Assembly: GCA_024681875.1 (NCBI GenBank)
Contig: JAILAA010000189.1
Location: forward strand, 25,491-89,490
Reading direction: 5' to 3'
From: Prevotella sp.
Lineage (GTDB): Bacteria; Bacteroidota; Bacteroidia; Bacteroidales; Bacteroidaceae
Length of the DNA: 64,000 bases
Shown here: positions 7,755 to 15,854 of the stretch, one piece after another
Layout of the letters: each line of letters begins with the position of its first letter
Position numbering within the stretch: the stretch's first letter is position 1
Position numbers and translations under genes: made by a program
Notes under the pieces: model-generated
Database searches by the model: none
The model's input: the letters and a program-made list of their open reading frames with translations, nothing else
Told to the model about the DNA's origin: nothing

Positions 7755-8566
7755 ATATAAGCCAGCGCAGCGCCAATGGCTGTGCAGTATTCTGAATATT
7801 TAGGTATGTGGAAACGTACCTTATAGAGCTTTTCCAACTGAGGGAAAATATCCTTGCACTGCGGCAAAAGCGACAGATTGCCGATGAGCACCATGTCGCG
7901 ACAACCTGTTCCCTGTGCGGCCAGAACTGCAGCAGAGCCAATGGACTGTAAAACCATGGAGATGATACCACAGGCAATGTCTTCCTTCGCTGCATCATTT
8001 TTTGCACGGGCAAAGATGCTGGCCGTAGCCTCCATAGGCAAGCCAGGCAGGGGCTGTGCCGAGATGTCGCCAATGAGCAGGTTGATGTGGCTGATGTCAC
8101 CTTGCATAGCCAGCGCAGACACCTGCTTAATGTCGCTGGTGTTCAGCATGATACGCGACAATCCCTGCAGTGTTCCTCCACCGATGCCGATGCCGCCGAT
8201 ATGCTGGATGCTGTCGCCATTGCACATAACGAAAGAGGTCCCCGTTCCCATCGATACGACAATGGCGTGGTCCAGATGGCTTTCGTAACGGGCACCAAGG
8301 GCATCGGCAATGAATTCATCGCAACGGCTTGTAGCCACGGCATAGACATCGTTCTTCACGTAGGCTGCACCAACACCTGTCAGCATGACATGCTCCACAT
8401 CGCTCAACTCGATGTTGTTGTCATGCAAATACTTGCCGAAAGCCCCATAGAGTGAAGTGATGGGATCTGCAGCAGTGATGCGGATTGGTCCCTGGGGTTT
8501 GCCGTCGCGCAAGCCCACAATCTTTGTGGTCGAAATGCCCACATCAATTCCAATGACGATGCCCAT
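7751..8566 (-). CDS. coaW: Type II pantothenate kinase
   Basis: Phosphorylates pantothenate, the first committed step of coenzyme A synthesis. At 271 residues it has the ASKHA (Hsc70/actin-like) kinase fold with the phosphate-1 loop GIDVGISTTKIVGL at the N-terminus. The signature GTGTSFV followed by GGIGIGGGTLQGLSRIM is that of the eukaryote/Staphylococcus-type (type II) enzyme rather than type III CoaX. It is tightly coupled to lpxC/fabZ (6 bp apart) and overlaps nspC by 4 bp, so it is translated from the same operon message. Confidence 0.88.
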   Translation of the reverse strand: MGIVIGIDVGISTTKIVGLRDGKPQGPIRITAADPITSLYGAFGKYLHDNNIELSDVEHVMLTGVGAAYVKNDVYAVATSRCDEFIADALGARYESHLDHAIVVSMGTGTSFVMCNGDSIQHIGGIGIGGGTLQGLSRIMLNTSDIKQVSALAMQGDISHINLLIGDISAQPLPGLPMEATASIFARAKNDAAKEDIACGIISMVLQSIGSAAVLAAQGTGCRDMVLIGNLSLLPQCKDIFPQLEKLYKVRFHIPKYSEYCTAIGAALAYI

Positions 8567-8572
8567 TGCCTG

Positions 8573-9955
8573 TTATTTGTTCTTCACTATTTGTGCAGTG
8601 AACGTTGCCTCGCTGACGACATGGTCGCCTACGAAGACGTAACCGTGCATAGTGGCGATGCCATGACGCAAAGGCCCCATCAGCTCAACCTTGAAAATAA
8701 GCGTATCGCCGGGCACCACCTTCTGGCGGAACTTCACGCCGTCAATCTTCAGGAAATAGGTGCTCCAGCGCTCGGGTTCCTCCACACTGTTCAGCACCAA
8801 GAGGCCTCCCACTTGTGCCATTGCCTCTACCTGAAGGACACCAGGCATGACAGGCTCCTGAGGAAAGTGGCCTTGGAAGAAAGGCTCGTTGGCAGTAACG
8901 TTCTTCACGCCGACGATGACCGTCGGTCCTGTCTCAATGACTTTGTCCACCAACTGCATAGGATAACGATGAGGCAGCAATTCACGAATGCGGTTGACAT
9001 CCATCACAGGTGTCTCGTTAGGGTCGTAGAAAGGTGCCTGAATCTCGTGCTTGCGAATCTCTTTGCGCAATTCACGTGCGAACTTGTTATTGATGGTGTG
9101 GCCGGGACGTGTGGCGACGATGCGTCCCTTGATGGGACGGCCGATGAGGGCCATGTCGCCGATAACGTCGAGCAGTTTGTGGCGTGTGCACTCATTCTCC
9201 CATACCAATGGTTTGTGCTGGACATAGCCCAAGTCGGTGGCGTTGCGGTGCTCCACATGCAGCATGTCAGCCAGCATGTCAAGACGCTCCTGCGTGGTCT
9301 GCCGCTCGTAGATAACGATGGCATTGTCGAGGTCACCGCCCTTGATGAGGTTGGCCTGCAACAGCGGCTCCAGATCACGCACGAAGACAAAGGTGCGGGC
9401 AGGAGCTATCTCGTCAGCATATTTATGGATGTCGTCAAGAGTAGCAAATTGGCTGTTGATGAACTTTGACTCGAAGCTGCACATGGTCGTCAGCGAGAAT
9501 TCGTCGTCGGGCAGGATGGTGATGCATGAGCCGTTCTCCTCGTCCTTCACCTCAATCTTCTTGCGGATGACGTAGTAGTCCTTGGGGGCGTTCTGCTCCT
9601 CGATGCCCACTTCCTGAATCTTCTGCACATACTGGATGGCCGAGCCGTCGAGAATGGGGAACTCGGGACCGCTCACCTGAATGAGACAGTTGTCGATGCC
9701 CAGGGCGTAGAGGGCACTCAGGCCGTGCTCCACGGTGCTGATGCGCGTATCGCCCTTGCCTATGACAGTGCCACGCTGCGTATCAACGACATTTTCAGCT
9801 ACAGCATCAATGATGGGCATTCCGTCAAGGTCGATGCGTTGTATTTTATAACCATGATTCTCAGGAGCAGGATTAAAAGTAACAGTAAGACTCAATCCGG
9901 TATGAAGGCCTTTTCCACAAAGAGAAAAGCTGCCTTTCAGCGTTTTCTGTTTCAT
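8573..9955 (-). CDS. lpxC/fabZ: Bifunctional LpxC deacetylase / FabZ dehydratase
   Basis: A 460-residue fusion typical of Bacteroidetes. Residues 1-300 are the zinc-dependent UDP-3-O-acyl-GlcNAc deacetylase, the committed step of lipid A synthesis, with His77 (STVEHGLSALYALGIDN) and the HKLLDVIGD zinc-site motif. Residues about 310-460 are the (3R)-hydroxyacyl-ACP dehydratase with LLPHRYPMQLVD and FFQGHFPQEPVMPGVLQVEAMAQ. The fusion ties lipid A synthesis to fatty acid elongation. It is the first gene of a five-gene minus-strand operon. Its promoter lies beside a 7-bp repeat array. Confidence 0.97.
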   Translation of the reverse strand: MKQKTLKGSFSLCGKGLHTGLSLTVTFNPAPENHGYKIQRIDLDGMPIIDAVAENVVDTQRGTVIGKGDTRISTVEHGLSALYALGIDNCLIQVSGPEFPILDGSAIQYVQKIQEVGIEEQNAPKDYYVIRKKIEVKDEENGSCITILPDDEFSLTTMCSFESKFINSQFATLDDIHKYADEIAPARTFVFVRDLEPLLQANLIKGGDLDNAIVIYERQTTQERLDMLADMLHVEHRNATDLGYVQHKPLVWENECTRHKLLDVIGDMALIGRPIKGRIVATRPGHTINNKFARELRKEIRKHEIQAPFYDPNETPVMDVNRIRELLPHRYPMQLVDKVIETGPTVIVGVKNVTANEPFFQGHFPQEPVMPGVLQVEAMAQVGGLLVLNSVEEPERWSTYFLKIDGVKFRQKVVPGDTLIFKVELMGPLRHGIATMHGYVFVGDHVVSEATFTAQIVKNK

Positions 9956-9984
9956 TGTTGAGTATTAGTGATTATTGTTGGCTG

Positions 9985-9992
9985 CAAAGGTA
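9985..9992 (-). promoter_or_regulatory. lpxC/fabZ promoter -7 box
   Basis: CAAAGGTA on the plus strand is TACCTTTG on the minus strand, 30 bp before the ATG. The position expected for the -33 element falls inside the adjacent 7-bp repeat array. Confidence 0.75.
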
Positions 9993-9999
9993 GTCAAAA

Positions 10000-10034
10000 G
10001 TTAGGAGTTAAGAGTTAGGAGTTTGGAGTTATCA
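10000..10034. repeat. 7-bp repeat array upstream of lpxC/fabZ
   Basis: Units GTTAGGA, GTTAAGA, GTTAGGA, GTTTGGA and GTTATCA. They are inverted relative to the array at 10074-10108, so the two could pair in single-stranded form around a 39-base loop. Confidence 0.9.
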
Positions 10035-10073
10035 AATGGTCTTTAAATATTTTTAACCATTTCAACAAACAAA

Positions 10074-10108
10074 AACTCTTAACTCCTAACTCTTAACTCC
10101 TAACTCTT
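10074..10108. repeat. 7-bp repeat array upstream of the GT2 gene
   Basis: Five units alternating AACTCTT and AACTCCT. The last unit ends 3 bp before the TATCTTTG -7 box. Confidence 0.92.
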
Positions 10109-10111
10109 TTG

Positions 10112-10119
10112 TATCTTTG
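10112..10119 (+). promoter_or_regulatory. GT2 gene promoter -7 box
   Basis: TATCTTTG followed by CATCG, 24 bp upstream of the ATG at 10143. The upstream 20 bases (AACTCTTTTGTATCTTTGCA) are almost the same as those of the kdsA promoter. Confidence 0.8.
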
Positions 10120-10142
10120 CATCGTTAAACACACCTGAAACA

Positions 10143-10892
10143 ATGAACAAAAGCGATTGCATCGTAATTATTCCCACCTACAACGAAAAGGAGAACATTG
10201 AGAAAATCATCCGTGCCGTCTTCGGGCTGGAGAAATACTTTCACATACTGATTATCGACGACGGTTCGCCCGATGGTACAGCCCAGATAGTAAAGGGACT
10301 GATGGCCGAGGAGTTTGCCGACCGTCTCTTCTTAGTGGAACGCAGCGGCAAGCTGGGTTTGGGAACGGCTTATATAGCAGGCTTCAAATGGTCGCTGGAA
10401 CATGATTACGAATACATCTTCGAGATGGATGCCGACTTCAGCCACGATCCCAATGACCTGCCGCGCCTCTACGCCGCTTGTCATGACGAGGGCAATGACG
10501 TGGCCGTGGGATCGCGCTATGTCAGCGGCGTCAACGTTGTGAACTGGCCGATGGGGCGCGTTTTGATGAGCTACTTTGCCTCAAAGTACGTCAGGATGAT
10601 TACTGGAATCAAAGTGCATGACACCACTGCTGGCTTCGTCTGCTACAAACGCCGTGTTCTAAAGACAATAGAGCTTGACAAGATTCGCTTCAAGGGCTAT
10701 GCCTTCCAGATAGAGATGAAGTACACTGCCTACAAAATCGGATTCAAAGTGAATGAGGTACCCGTCATCTTCGTCAACCGGCGTGAAGGAACAAGCAAAA
10801 TGTCGGGCGGCATCTTCTCCGAGGCATTCTTCGGTGTAATGCGACTCCGCTGGGACGGCTGGTGGCGAAAGTATCCCAAAATTGTAGAATAA
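10143..10892 (+). CDS. Polyprenol-phosphate mannosyltransferase-like GT2 enzyme
   Basis: A family-2 glycosyltransferase of 249 residues resembling dolichol/polyprenol-monophosphomannose synthase. It has IVIIPTYNEKENIEKII at the N-terminus, the acceptor-loop motif IIDDGSPDGTA, and the DxD metal site in FEMDADFSHDPNDL. The C-terminal part has GFVCYKRRVL and NRREGTSKMSGG. There is no membrane domain, as in the soluble class of these enzymes. It probably transfers a sugar from a nucleotide donor to undecaprenyl phosphate at the inner face of the membrane. The sugar is not certain. The next gene starts 15 bp downstream. Confidence 0.9.
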   Translation: MNKSDCIVIIPTYNEKENIEKIIRAVFGLEKYFHILIIDDGSPDGTAQIVKGLMAEEFADRLFLVERSGKLGLGTAYIAGFKWSLEHDYEYIFEMDADFSHDPNDLPRLYAACHDEGNDVAVGSRYVSGVNVVNWPMGRVLMSYFASKYVRMITGIKVHDTTAGFVCYKRRVLKTIELDKIRFKGYAFQIEMKYTAYKIGFKVNEVPVIFVNRREGTSKMSGGIFSEAFFGVMRLRWDGWWRKYPKIVE

Positions 10893-10907
10893 TAAAAATC
10901 TAAAGAT

Positions 10908-13199
10908 ATGCGTATACTATCATTGTTTGTTTTCAGCGCTTTGTTCTGTGGTAGCATTTTCGCGCAGAATGAGCCTACCGTTGTTACTGATACCCGTTAT
11001 GCACGTGGTGCTACGATGGCATTCGGGCGTATTCAGAGTGCCAATGCCAATGGTTCGACAATTTCCACCAAAGGATTCTGCTGCGCCACCAATCCTAATC
11101 CTACCTACGACGATATACGCAGCACTTCCACCATCAGCAACAATGGTGTCATATACTGTCTGAAAGACCTACAGCCAGCCACATTATATTATATGCGCGC
11201 GTATGCGAAAGCCAGTAACGGCAGCGTAGGCTATGGCGAGGTCATCAAGTTCTACACCTTGCCCAAAGGAGCAATAACCTACACATACAACAACGGCGGC
11301 GATGCTAATGCCAACACGCGCATCAACAATGCAGCAAAACAAGCCTGCCAGATTTTCTCTGACCTGACCTGCATCAAGAAGCACTTCGGCATAGGCTACA
11401 GCGCAGGAACTCCTACTGCCGACTGTGCCTATAAAGACGACCCTTGGATTAACATGGGCGCCAACAGCAGCTACCAGCGCACGGGCACTATTATGCACGA
11501 GATGCAGCACGGCTTGGGGGTTATCCCCTATAGCACTCAGTGGAACGGTGACATCATGCGCTCCGGCAACGGTACAGGCGACTGGCTGGGTGACCGCGTG
11601 TCGGACTTCCTCGACTTCTGGGATAACACCACAGGCTCACGCCTGCATGGCGACACACAACACATGTGGCCCTATGGCATCAACGGTGCTAATGAGGATG
11701 ACAATTCACTGAAGACATATTACGCTAACGCGATGATTGGACAAGCATTGGGAGAAGACGGCTTGCAGCACCGCTATAGCACTTTTGCCGACCCTTACTA
11801 TGCCTTCAACCAAGAAGACACTATCAAATATTATCTGAAGAACGAGGATGTCAACTGCGGACTCTACTCCGCTTTCCTCATTCCGACTTCCACAGGGGCT
11901 TTGAGATGGCGTACGATGGAGAAGGAACAGGCTCTACAGAATGACAGTGCCGCCTGGTACATCACTTTCACGCCCAACAACCAGTATTACCAGCTTCGCA
12001 ATGCAGCTACAGGGCAGTTTTTGACCTACCAAAATGGTTTCAAGACCATGACCCGCACAACCATGACGGCTGATAATGACTTCCACCTGATGAGAGGCCG
12101 CATCGATGTGGGAAGTGGCGAGAATGTTCAGCGTGGATACTGGATCATCCATCCTACGGGCGACTGGTCTCCAAACAGTCTGACTGCCAATGCCAACGGC
12201 TCAACAACGTCGCAAACATTCGATTTGAAAAACACAGCAACGAAACAGCGCTGGCTTATTCTCACTGCCGATGAGATATTATCGTTTGAGAATGGTATTA
12301 TCGCCCAGCTGAAGGCTGATATTACCAATCTGCTGGAGCCAGTCATTGCGCTTTACAATGTTCCGCACACCTGTACACCAGCAAATGCCGACCAGGATTT
12401 CACCGATGCTATCAGTAGCATTCAGCAGTCTTTATCAACGGCCACCTCTTCTTTAGAGTTGACGCCGCTGACAAATGAGGTATGGCAGGCTGCACAGACT
12501 TTCCTCAATGCCGCTACTCCCACAAACACAGAGAAGCCTTTCGACCTAACATTCTTGATTAAGAACGCCGGCATGAACGCCACCGATGGGTGGTCGGTAG
12601 CTCCCACCATCAACTACTCATGCGGCGAGTTCTATGAGAAAACATTCAACATGCGCCAGAGCTTCACAAAAATGCCTATAGGCACCTATCGTCTGATGAT
12701 GCAAGGCTTCCAGCGGCCTGGTACGACAGCGGATTCCTATACTGATTGGGCTGCCGGCACCAACAAGGTAAATGCCCAACTCTTCGCGGGAAGCAAAAAC
12801 GTCAAGATTGCCCATATCGCTGACTTTGCACAACCCAACAAACTGGATTCCAACGACAAAAAGGTAGGCGATAAATATGTACCCAACACCATGCAGGGCG
12901 CCAGCAAGTATTTCGCCAAGGAACTCTACGAGAATAGCGTCTTTGTAACCACCACTTCTGCATCGCTGTCTGTAGGCCTGCGATCCACATCAATGCCTAC
13001 GTCCTATTGGTGCATCTTCGATAATTTCCGCCTGCATTACTTCGGCAGCCTCACAGAGGAGCAGATTCTCACAACGATTAAAGATGCCAGCAGAGACGGA
13101 ACTACCAACAGAAACATCTTTGACTTGCAGGGACGCCGCGTTATGCAACCTACAAAAGGTCTTTATATCATCGATGGCAAGAAGGTGCTGATAAAATAA
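10908..13199 (+). CDS. Secreted HExxH protein with Por-like C-terminal tail
   Basis: A 763-residue exported protein with a signal peptide (MRILSLFVFSALFCGSIFAQ). Residues about 22-115 resemble a fibronectin type III module (LQPATLYYMRAYAKASNGSVGYGEV). Residues about 120-320 contain HEMQHGLG with His197, Glu198 and His201, a zincin-type HExxHxxG motif, so a metallopeptidase is likely, although the third ligand of metzincins is not visible. Residues about 330-455 could be a carbohydrate-binding-like beta domain. The tail, LQGRRVMQPTKGLYIIDGKKVLIK in two parts, is the short C-terminal motif found on many Prevotella secreted proteins and thought to direct type IX-type secretion. Substrate unknown. 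Confidence 0.72.
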   Translation: MRILSLFVFSALFCGSIFAQNEPTVVTDTRYARGATMAFGRIQSANANGSTISTKGFCCATNPNPTYDDIRSTSTISNNGVIYCLKDLQPATLYYMRAYAKASNGSVGYGEVIKFYTLPKGAITYTYNNGGDANANTRINNAAKQACQIFSDLTCIKKHFGIGYSAGTPTADCAYKDDPWINMGANSSYQRTGTIMHEMQHGLGVIPYSTQWNGDIMRSGNGTGDWLGDRVSDFLDFWDNTTGSRLHGDTQHMWPYGINGANEDDNSLKTYYANAMIGQALGEDGLQHRYSTFADPYYAFNQEDTIKYYLKNEDVNCGLYSAFLIPTSTGALRWRTMEKEQALQNDSAAWYITFTPNNQYYQLRNAATGQFLTYQNGFKTMTRTTMTADNDFHLMRGRIDVGSGENVQRGYWIIHPTGDWSPNSLTANANGSTTSQTFDLKNTATKQRWLILTADEILSFENGIIAQLKADITNLLEPVIALYNVPHTCTPANADQDFTDAISSIQQSLSTATSSLELTPLTNEVWQAAQTFLNAATPTNTEKPFDLTFLIKNAGMNATDGWSVAPTINYSCGEFYEKTFNMRQSFTKMPIGTYRLMMQGFQRPGTTADSYTDWAAGTNKVNAQLFAGSKNVKIAHIADFAQPNKLDSNDKKVGDKYVPNTMQGASKYFAKELYENSVFVTTTSASLSVGLRSTSMPTSYWCIFDNFRLHYFGSLTEEQILTTIKDASRDGTTNRNIFDLQGRRVMQPTKGLYIIDGKKVLIK

Positions 13200-13208
13200 A
13201 GCAAGCGC

Positions 13209-14393
13209 ATGGTTGCATTAAAGATATTGTTCTGGGCTTGCCTCGCACTGGTCATCTACACTTATGTGGGTTATGGCGTTGTGCTGTGGCTGCTGGTCAG
13301 GCTAAAACGTCTATTCCTGAAAAAAGAACAATTGCCCGAGTTGCCTGTTGACGATGAGCTGCCAACAGTGACGCTGATGATATGCGCCTATAACGAGCGC
13401 GACATCATCGAGGAGAAAATGGAAAACATTCGTCAGCTGGCATATCCACGTGAGCGTTTCTGCATCATGTGGGTCACCGACGGTAGCAGTGACGACAGCA
13501 ACGAGCTGCTCAAAGCTTATCCTGAAGTGACGCTCGTCTACAGTCCTGAGCGCCGCGGCAAGGCAGCTGCCATGCAGCACGGCCTCCGAGAAAACGAAAG
13601 CGAGATTGTTGTCTTCACAGATGCCAATACCATGCTCAACGCAGATGCCATCCGTGAGATTGTGCGCCAGATGATGCGTCCCAATGTCAGCTGCGTATCT
13701 GGTGAGAAACGTGTGGCTGCACGTCAGGACGGTCAAACGGCAGCAGAGGGAGAGGGACTCTACTGGAAATACGAAAGCACACTGAAGCGCTGGGATAGCG
13801 AGCTCTACTCTGCTATGGGAGCTGCCGGCGAGCTCTTTGCAGTACGCATGGAGCATTACCGAGAGGCGCCATCCAATGCCCTGCTCGATGACTTTATGAT
13901 GTCGATGCTCATCCTGAAAGACGGTCACCGCATTGCCTACACCAGTGATGCCTACGCCAGCGAATACGGTTCGGCTGACATGCAAGAAGAGTCGAAGCGC
14001 AAGCGCCGCATTGCCGCCGGAGGACTGCAGAGCATCTGGTGGTTGCGCTCGCTGATGAATCCCATCACACATTCCAAGGTCTTCTTCCAATTCATCTCTC
14101 ACCGTGTATTGCGGTGGAGCATCACACCAATTGCACTCATCGCACTCATCCCATTGAATGTTACGTTGGTAATGATGAAGGGCGGCACCATCTACACCGT
14201 TATCTGGATTCTTCAAATGCTCTTCTACGCTGCAGCCTTTGCCGGTTATCTACTGGCCATGCGTGGCAGGAAGAGCAAGTTGCTCTACGTGCCCTACTAT
14301 TTCCTCTTCATGAATCTCAACGTATTTCTTGGCGTGCGCTACCTGATGACACATATGAGCAGCGGTGCCTGGGAGAAGGCGCGCCGTGGCTGA
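13209..14393 (+). CDS. Membrane-bound family-2 glycosyltransferase
   Basis: A processive-type GT2 enzyme of 394 residues. There is one N-terminal membrane segment (residues about 5-27). The catalytic domain has VTLMICAYNERDIIEEKM, VTDGSSDDS and VVFTDANTML (DxD-like), with ALLDDFMMS as the probable catalytic-base region. Three C-terminal membrane segments lie at about 300-375. The acceptor is unknown; exopolysaccharide or O-antigen assembly is plausible. It starts 9 bp after the HExxH protein gene. Confidence 0.85.
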   Translation: MVALKILFWACLALVIYTYVGYGVVLWLLVRLKRLFLKKEQLPELPVDDELPTVTLMICAYNERDIIEEKMENIRQLAYPRERFCIMWVTDGSSDDSNELLKAYPEVTLVYSPERRGKAAAMQHGLRENESEIVVFTDANTMLNADAIREIVRQMMRPNVSCVSGEKRVAARQDGQTAAEGEGLYWKYESTLKRWDSELYSAMGAAGELFAVRMEHYREAPSNALLDDFMMSMLILKDGHRIAYTSDAYASEYGSADMQEESKRKRRIAAGGLQSIWWLRSLMNPITHSKVFFQFISHRVLRWSITPIALIALIPLNVTLVMMKGGTIYTVIWILQMLFYAAAFAGYLLAMRGRKSKLLYVPYYFLFMNLNVFLGVRYLMTHMSSGAWEKARRG

Positions 14394-14654
14394 ATGGTTT
14401 CAAAGATAATCTTATAATAAATGATAATGAGAAAGACTATTATTCTAGCCTTGCGAATGTAATAGCAAGAACGCACTCAAACAAGGTAACAATATTCGCA
14501 TTATCAAATGGTTGACAAAGGATGTAATTGCCTTGGAAGTGCGCATCGACTACCGAATTGACTGGCAGATACTGGAGCGCATCACTGACGGGCAGTCACT
14601 CATGGGCAAGATTGCCAGTCAGTACGTCGCCAATTAACGTAGGCACAAAAGTAT
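14394..14654 (+). pseudogene. Possible decayed small gene between the GT2 gene and tsf
   Basis: A short peptide MIMRKTIILALRM (14421-14462) looks like the start of an exported protein but hits a stop. In another frame, an open stretch from 14459 to the TAA at 14635-14637 encodes about 59 residues with no ATG near its start. Its C-terminal part (WQILERITDGQSLMGKIASQ) looks protein-like. This may be a remnant broken by frameshift, or chance. No family recognised. Confidence 0.3.
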
Positions 14655-14690
14655 GAGAGGCGCCTGTCCCGCTGGGGTCAGGCGCCTCTC
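14655..14690. terminator. Bidirectional terminator between convergent units
   Basis: A 12-bp perfect stem: GAGAGGCGCCTG at 14655-14666 pairs with CAGGCGCCTCTC at 14679-14690. It lies between the plus-strand glycosyltransferase unit and the minus-strand tsf gene. Confidence 0.85.
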
Positions 14691-14713
14691 TTTGATGATG
14701 TCTCGTAATATGA

Positions 14714-15709
14714 TTACTCAGCCACGAGGGTGAAGCGACGGAAAGCAACAATCTTCAGCTCCTTGTCCTGCTTCTTCAGCCACTCAGCCACATTGGCCTT
14801 GTCACCGTCGCCGAACTGGAACTCCTGGTCCACCAAGCAGCTCTCCTTCTTGAACTTCTGCACGCGACCCTTGGCAATGCCCTCAATCATAGGCATCTTC
14901 AGCTGGGCCTCGCCCTCAACCTTAGCCTCGGCAATGATCTTGCGAGCCTCGTCGGCCTGCTCCTTCGTAATCCAGCCCTTTGCGGTGTTGCTCTCAATGT
15001 GATCCTCGCTGTCGACGTGAGCAGGGTTGATGCCAGCCTTGTTCAGCTTCATGTCGACGAACTTCTGCACCTGCTCGAGCTTTGACTTCTCAACGGCGGT
15101 CTTGTATTCCTCGTCAAGAATCTTCGGATCAATGCTGTCGGCGTCGAGTGCGATGGGCTTCATAGCAGCCACCTGCATGGCCAGTTTGTGGCCCACCTCG
15201 GCGTTCTCTTTGTTCAGCTGCACCATTGTGCAGAGCATGTGCTTGCCCATGTGGTCATAGACCTCCACGTTGTCGCCCTCAAGAGTGAGGTAGCCGTCGA
15301 GCTCCATCTTCTCACCGGTAATACCCGAACGCTGTGTGACAGCCTCCTGAGCCTTCTGTCCGTTGATGTCCAGTTCCTTCACCTCGTCGAGGGTCTTGCA
15401 CTTGGCAGCCACAGCGGCGTCGAGGATGCTCTGGGTAAGGGCAATGAAGTCAGCACCATTGGCCACGAAGTCGGTCTCACACTTCAGGGCAATCATGGCA
15501 GCAAAGCCACCCACTTTCTTCACGAGCACGCAACCATTACTGGTCTCACGGTCAGAGCGCTTGGCAGCGATGGCCAGTCCGCGCTCGCGGAGCAGCTCCT
15601 TAGCACGGTCGAAGTCGCCCTCGGCCTCGGTGAGTGCCTTCTTCACATCGGCCAGACCGGCACCGGTCATAGCGCGAAGCTTTTTGATATCGTCAATTGA
15701 AATTGCCAT
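14714..15709 (-). CDS. tsf: Translation elongation factor Ts
   Basis: The nucleotide exchange factor that recycles EF-Tu. It has 331 residues, longer than the E. coli protein (about 280), as usual in Bacteroidetes. The N-terminal UBA-like helix bundle (IKKLRAMTGAGLADVKKALTEAEGD) and the TDFVA core motif are clear. It follows rpsB in the standard rpsB-tsf order, but the 145-bp spacer between them carries a long inverted repeat. Confidence 0.97.
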   Translation of the reverse strand: MAISIDDIKKLRAMTGAGLADVKKALTEAEGDFDRAKELLRERGLAIAAKRSDRETSNGCVLVKKVGGFAAMIALKCETDFVANGADFIALTQSILDAAVAAKCKTLDEVKELDINGQKAQEAVTQRSGITGEKMELDGYLTLEGDNVEVYDHMGKHMLCTMVQLNKENAEVGHKLAMQVAAMKPIALDADSIDPKILDEEYKTAVEKSKLEQVQKFVDMKLNKAGINPAHVDSEDHIESNTAKGWITKEQADEARKIIAEAKVEGEAQLKMPMIEGIAKGRVQKFKKESCLVDQEFQFGDGDKANVAEWLKKQDKELKIVAFRRFTLVAE

Positions 15710-15716
15710 TTTTAAT

Positions 15717-15854
15717 AGCCCCCAAAGTTAGGGGGTTGGGGGTCTGAACAAGCGAAAATCAGACCTGTTAAATTGTTGTTTGTTTTTTATTTGAGTTAAG
15801 GGATTGGGAACTGCGCTTGTTCAGTCCCCCAACCCCCTAACTTAGGGGGCTGGA
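15717..15854. repeat. Long imperfect inverted repeat in the rpsB-tsf spacer
   Basis: The arm at 15717-15754 (starting AGCCCCCAAAGTTAGGGGGT and ending CTGAACAAGCG) is repeated in inverse at 15813-15851, with only about two mismatches over 38 bases and a loop of about 58 bases. It fills nearly the whole spacer and would fold into a very stable hairpin in the rpsB-tsf message. Confidence 0.9.

Noticed and set aside
13311..14216. Long open frame antisense to the GT2 gene
   Set aside because: It is the mirror of a well-supported glycosyltransferase, with no recognisable domain, no promoter and Cys/His-rich composition typical of a shadow frame.
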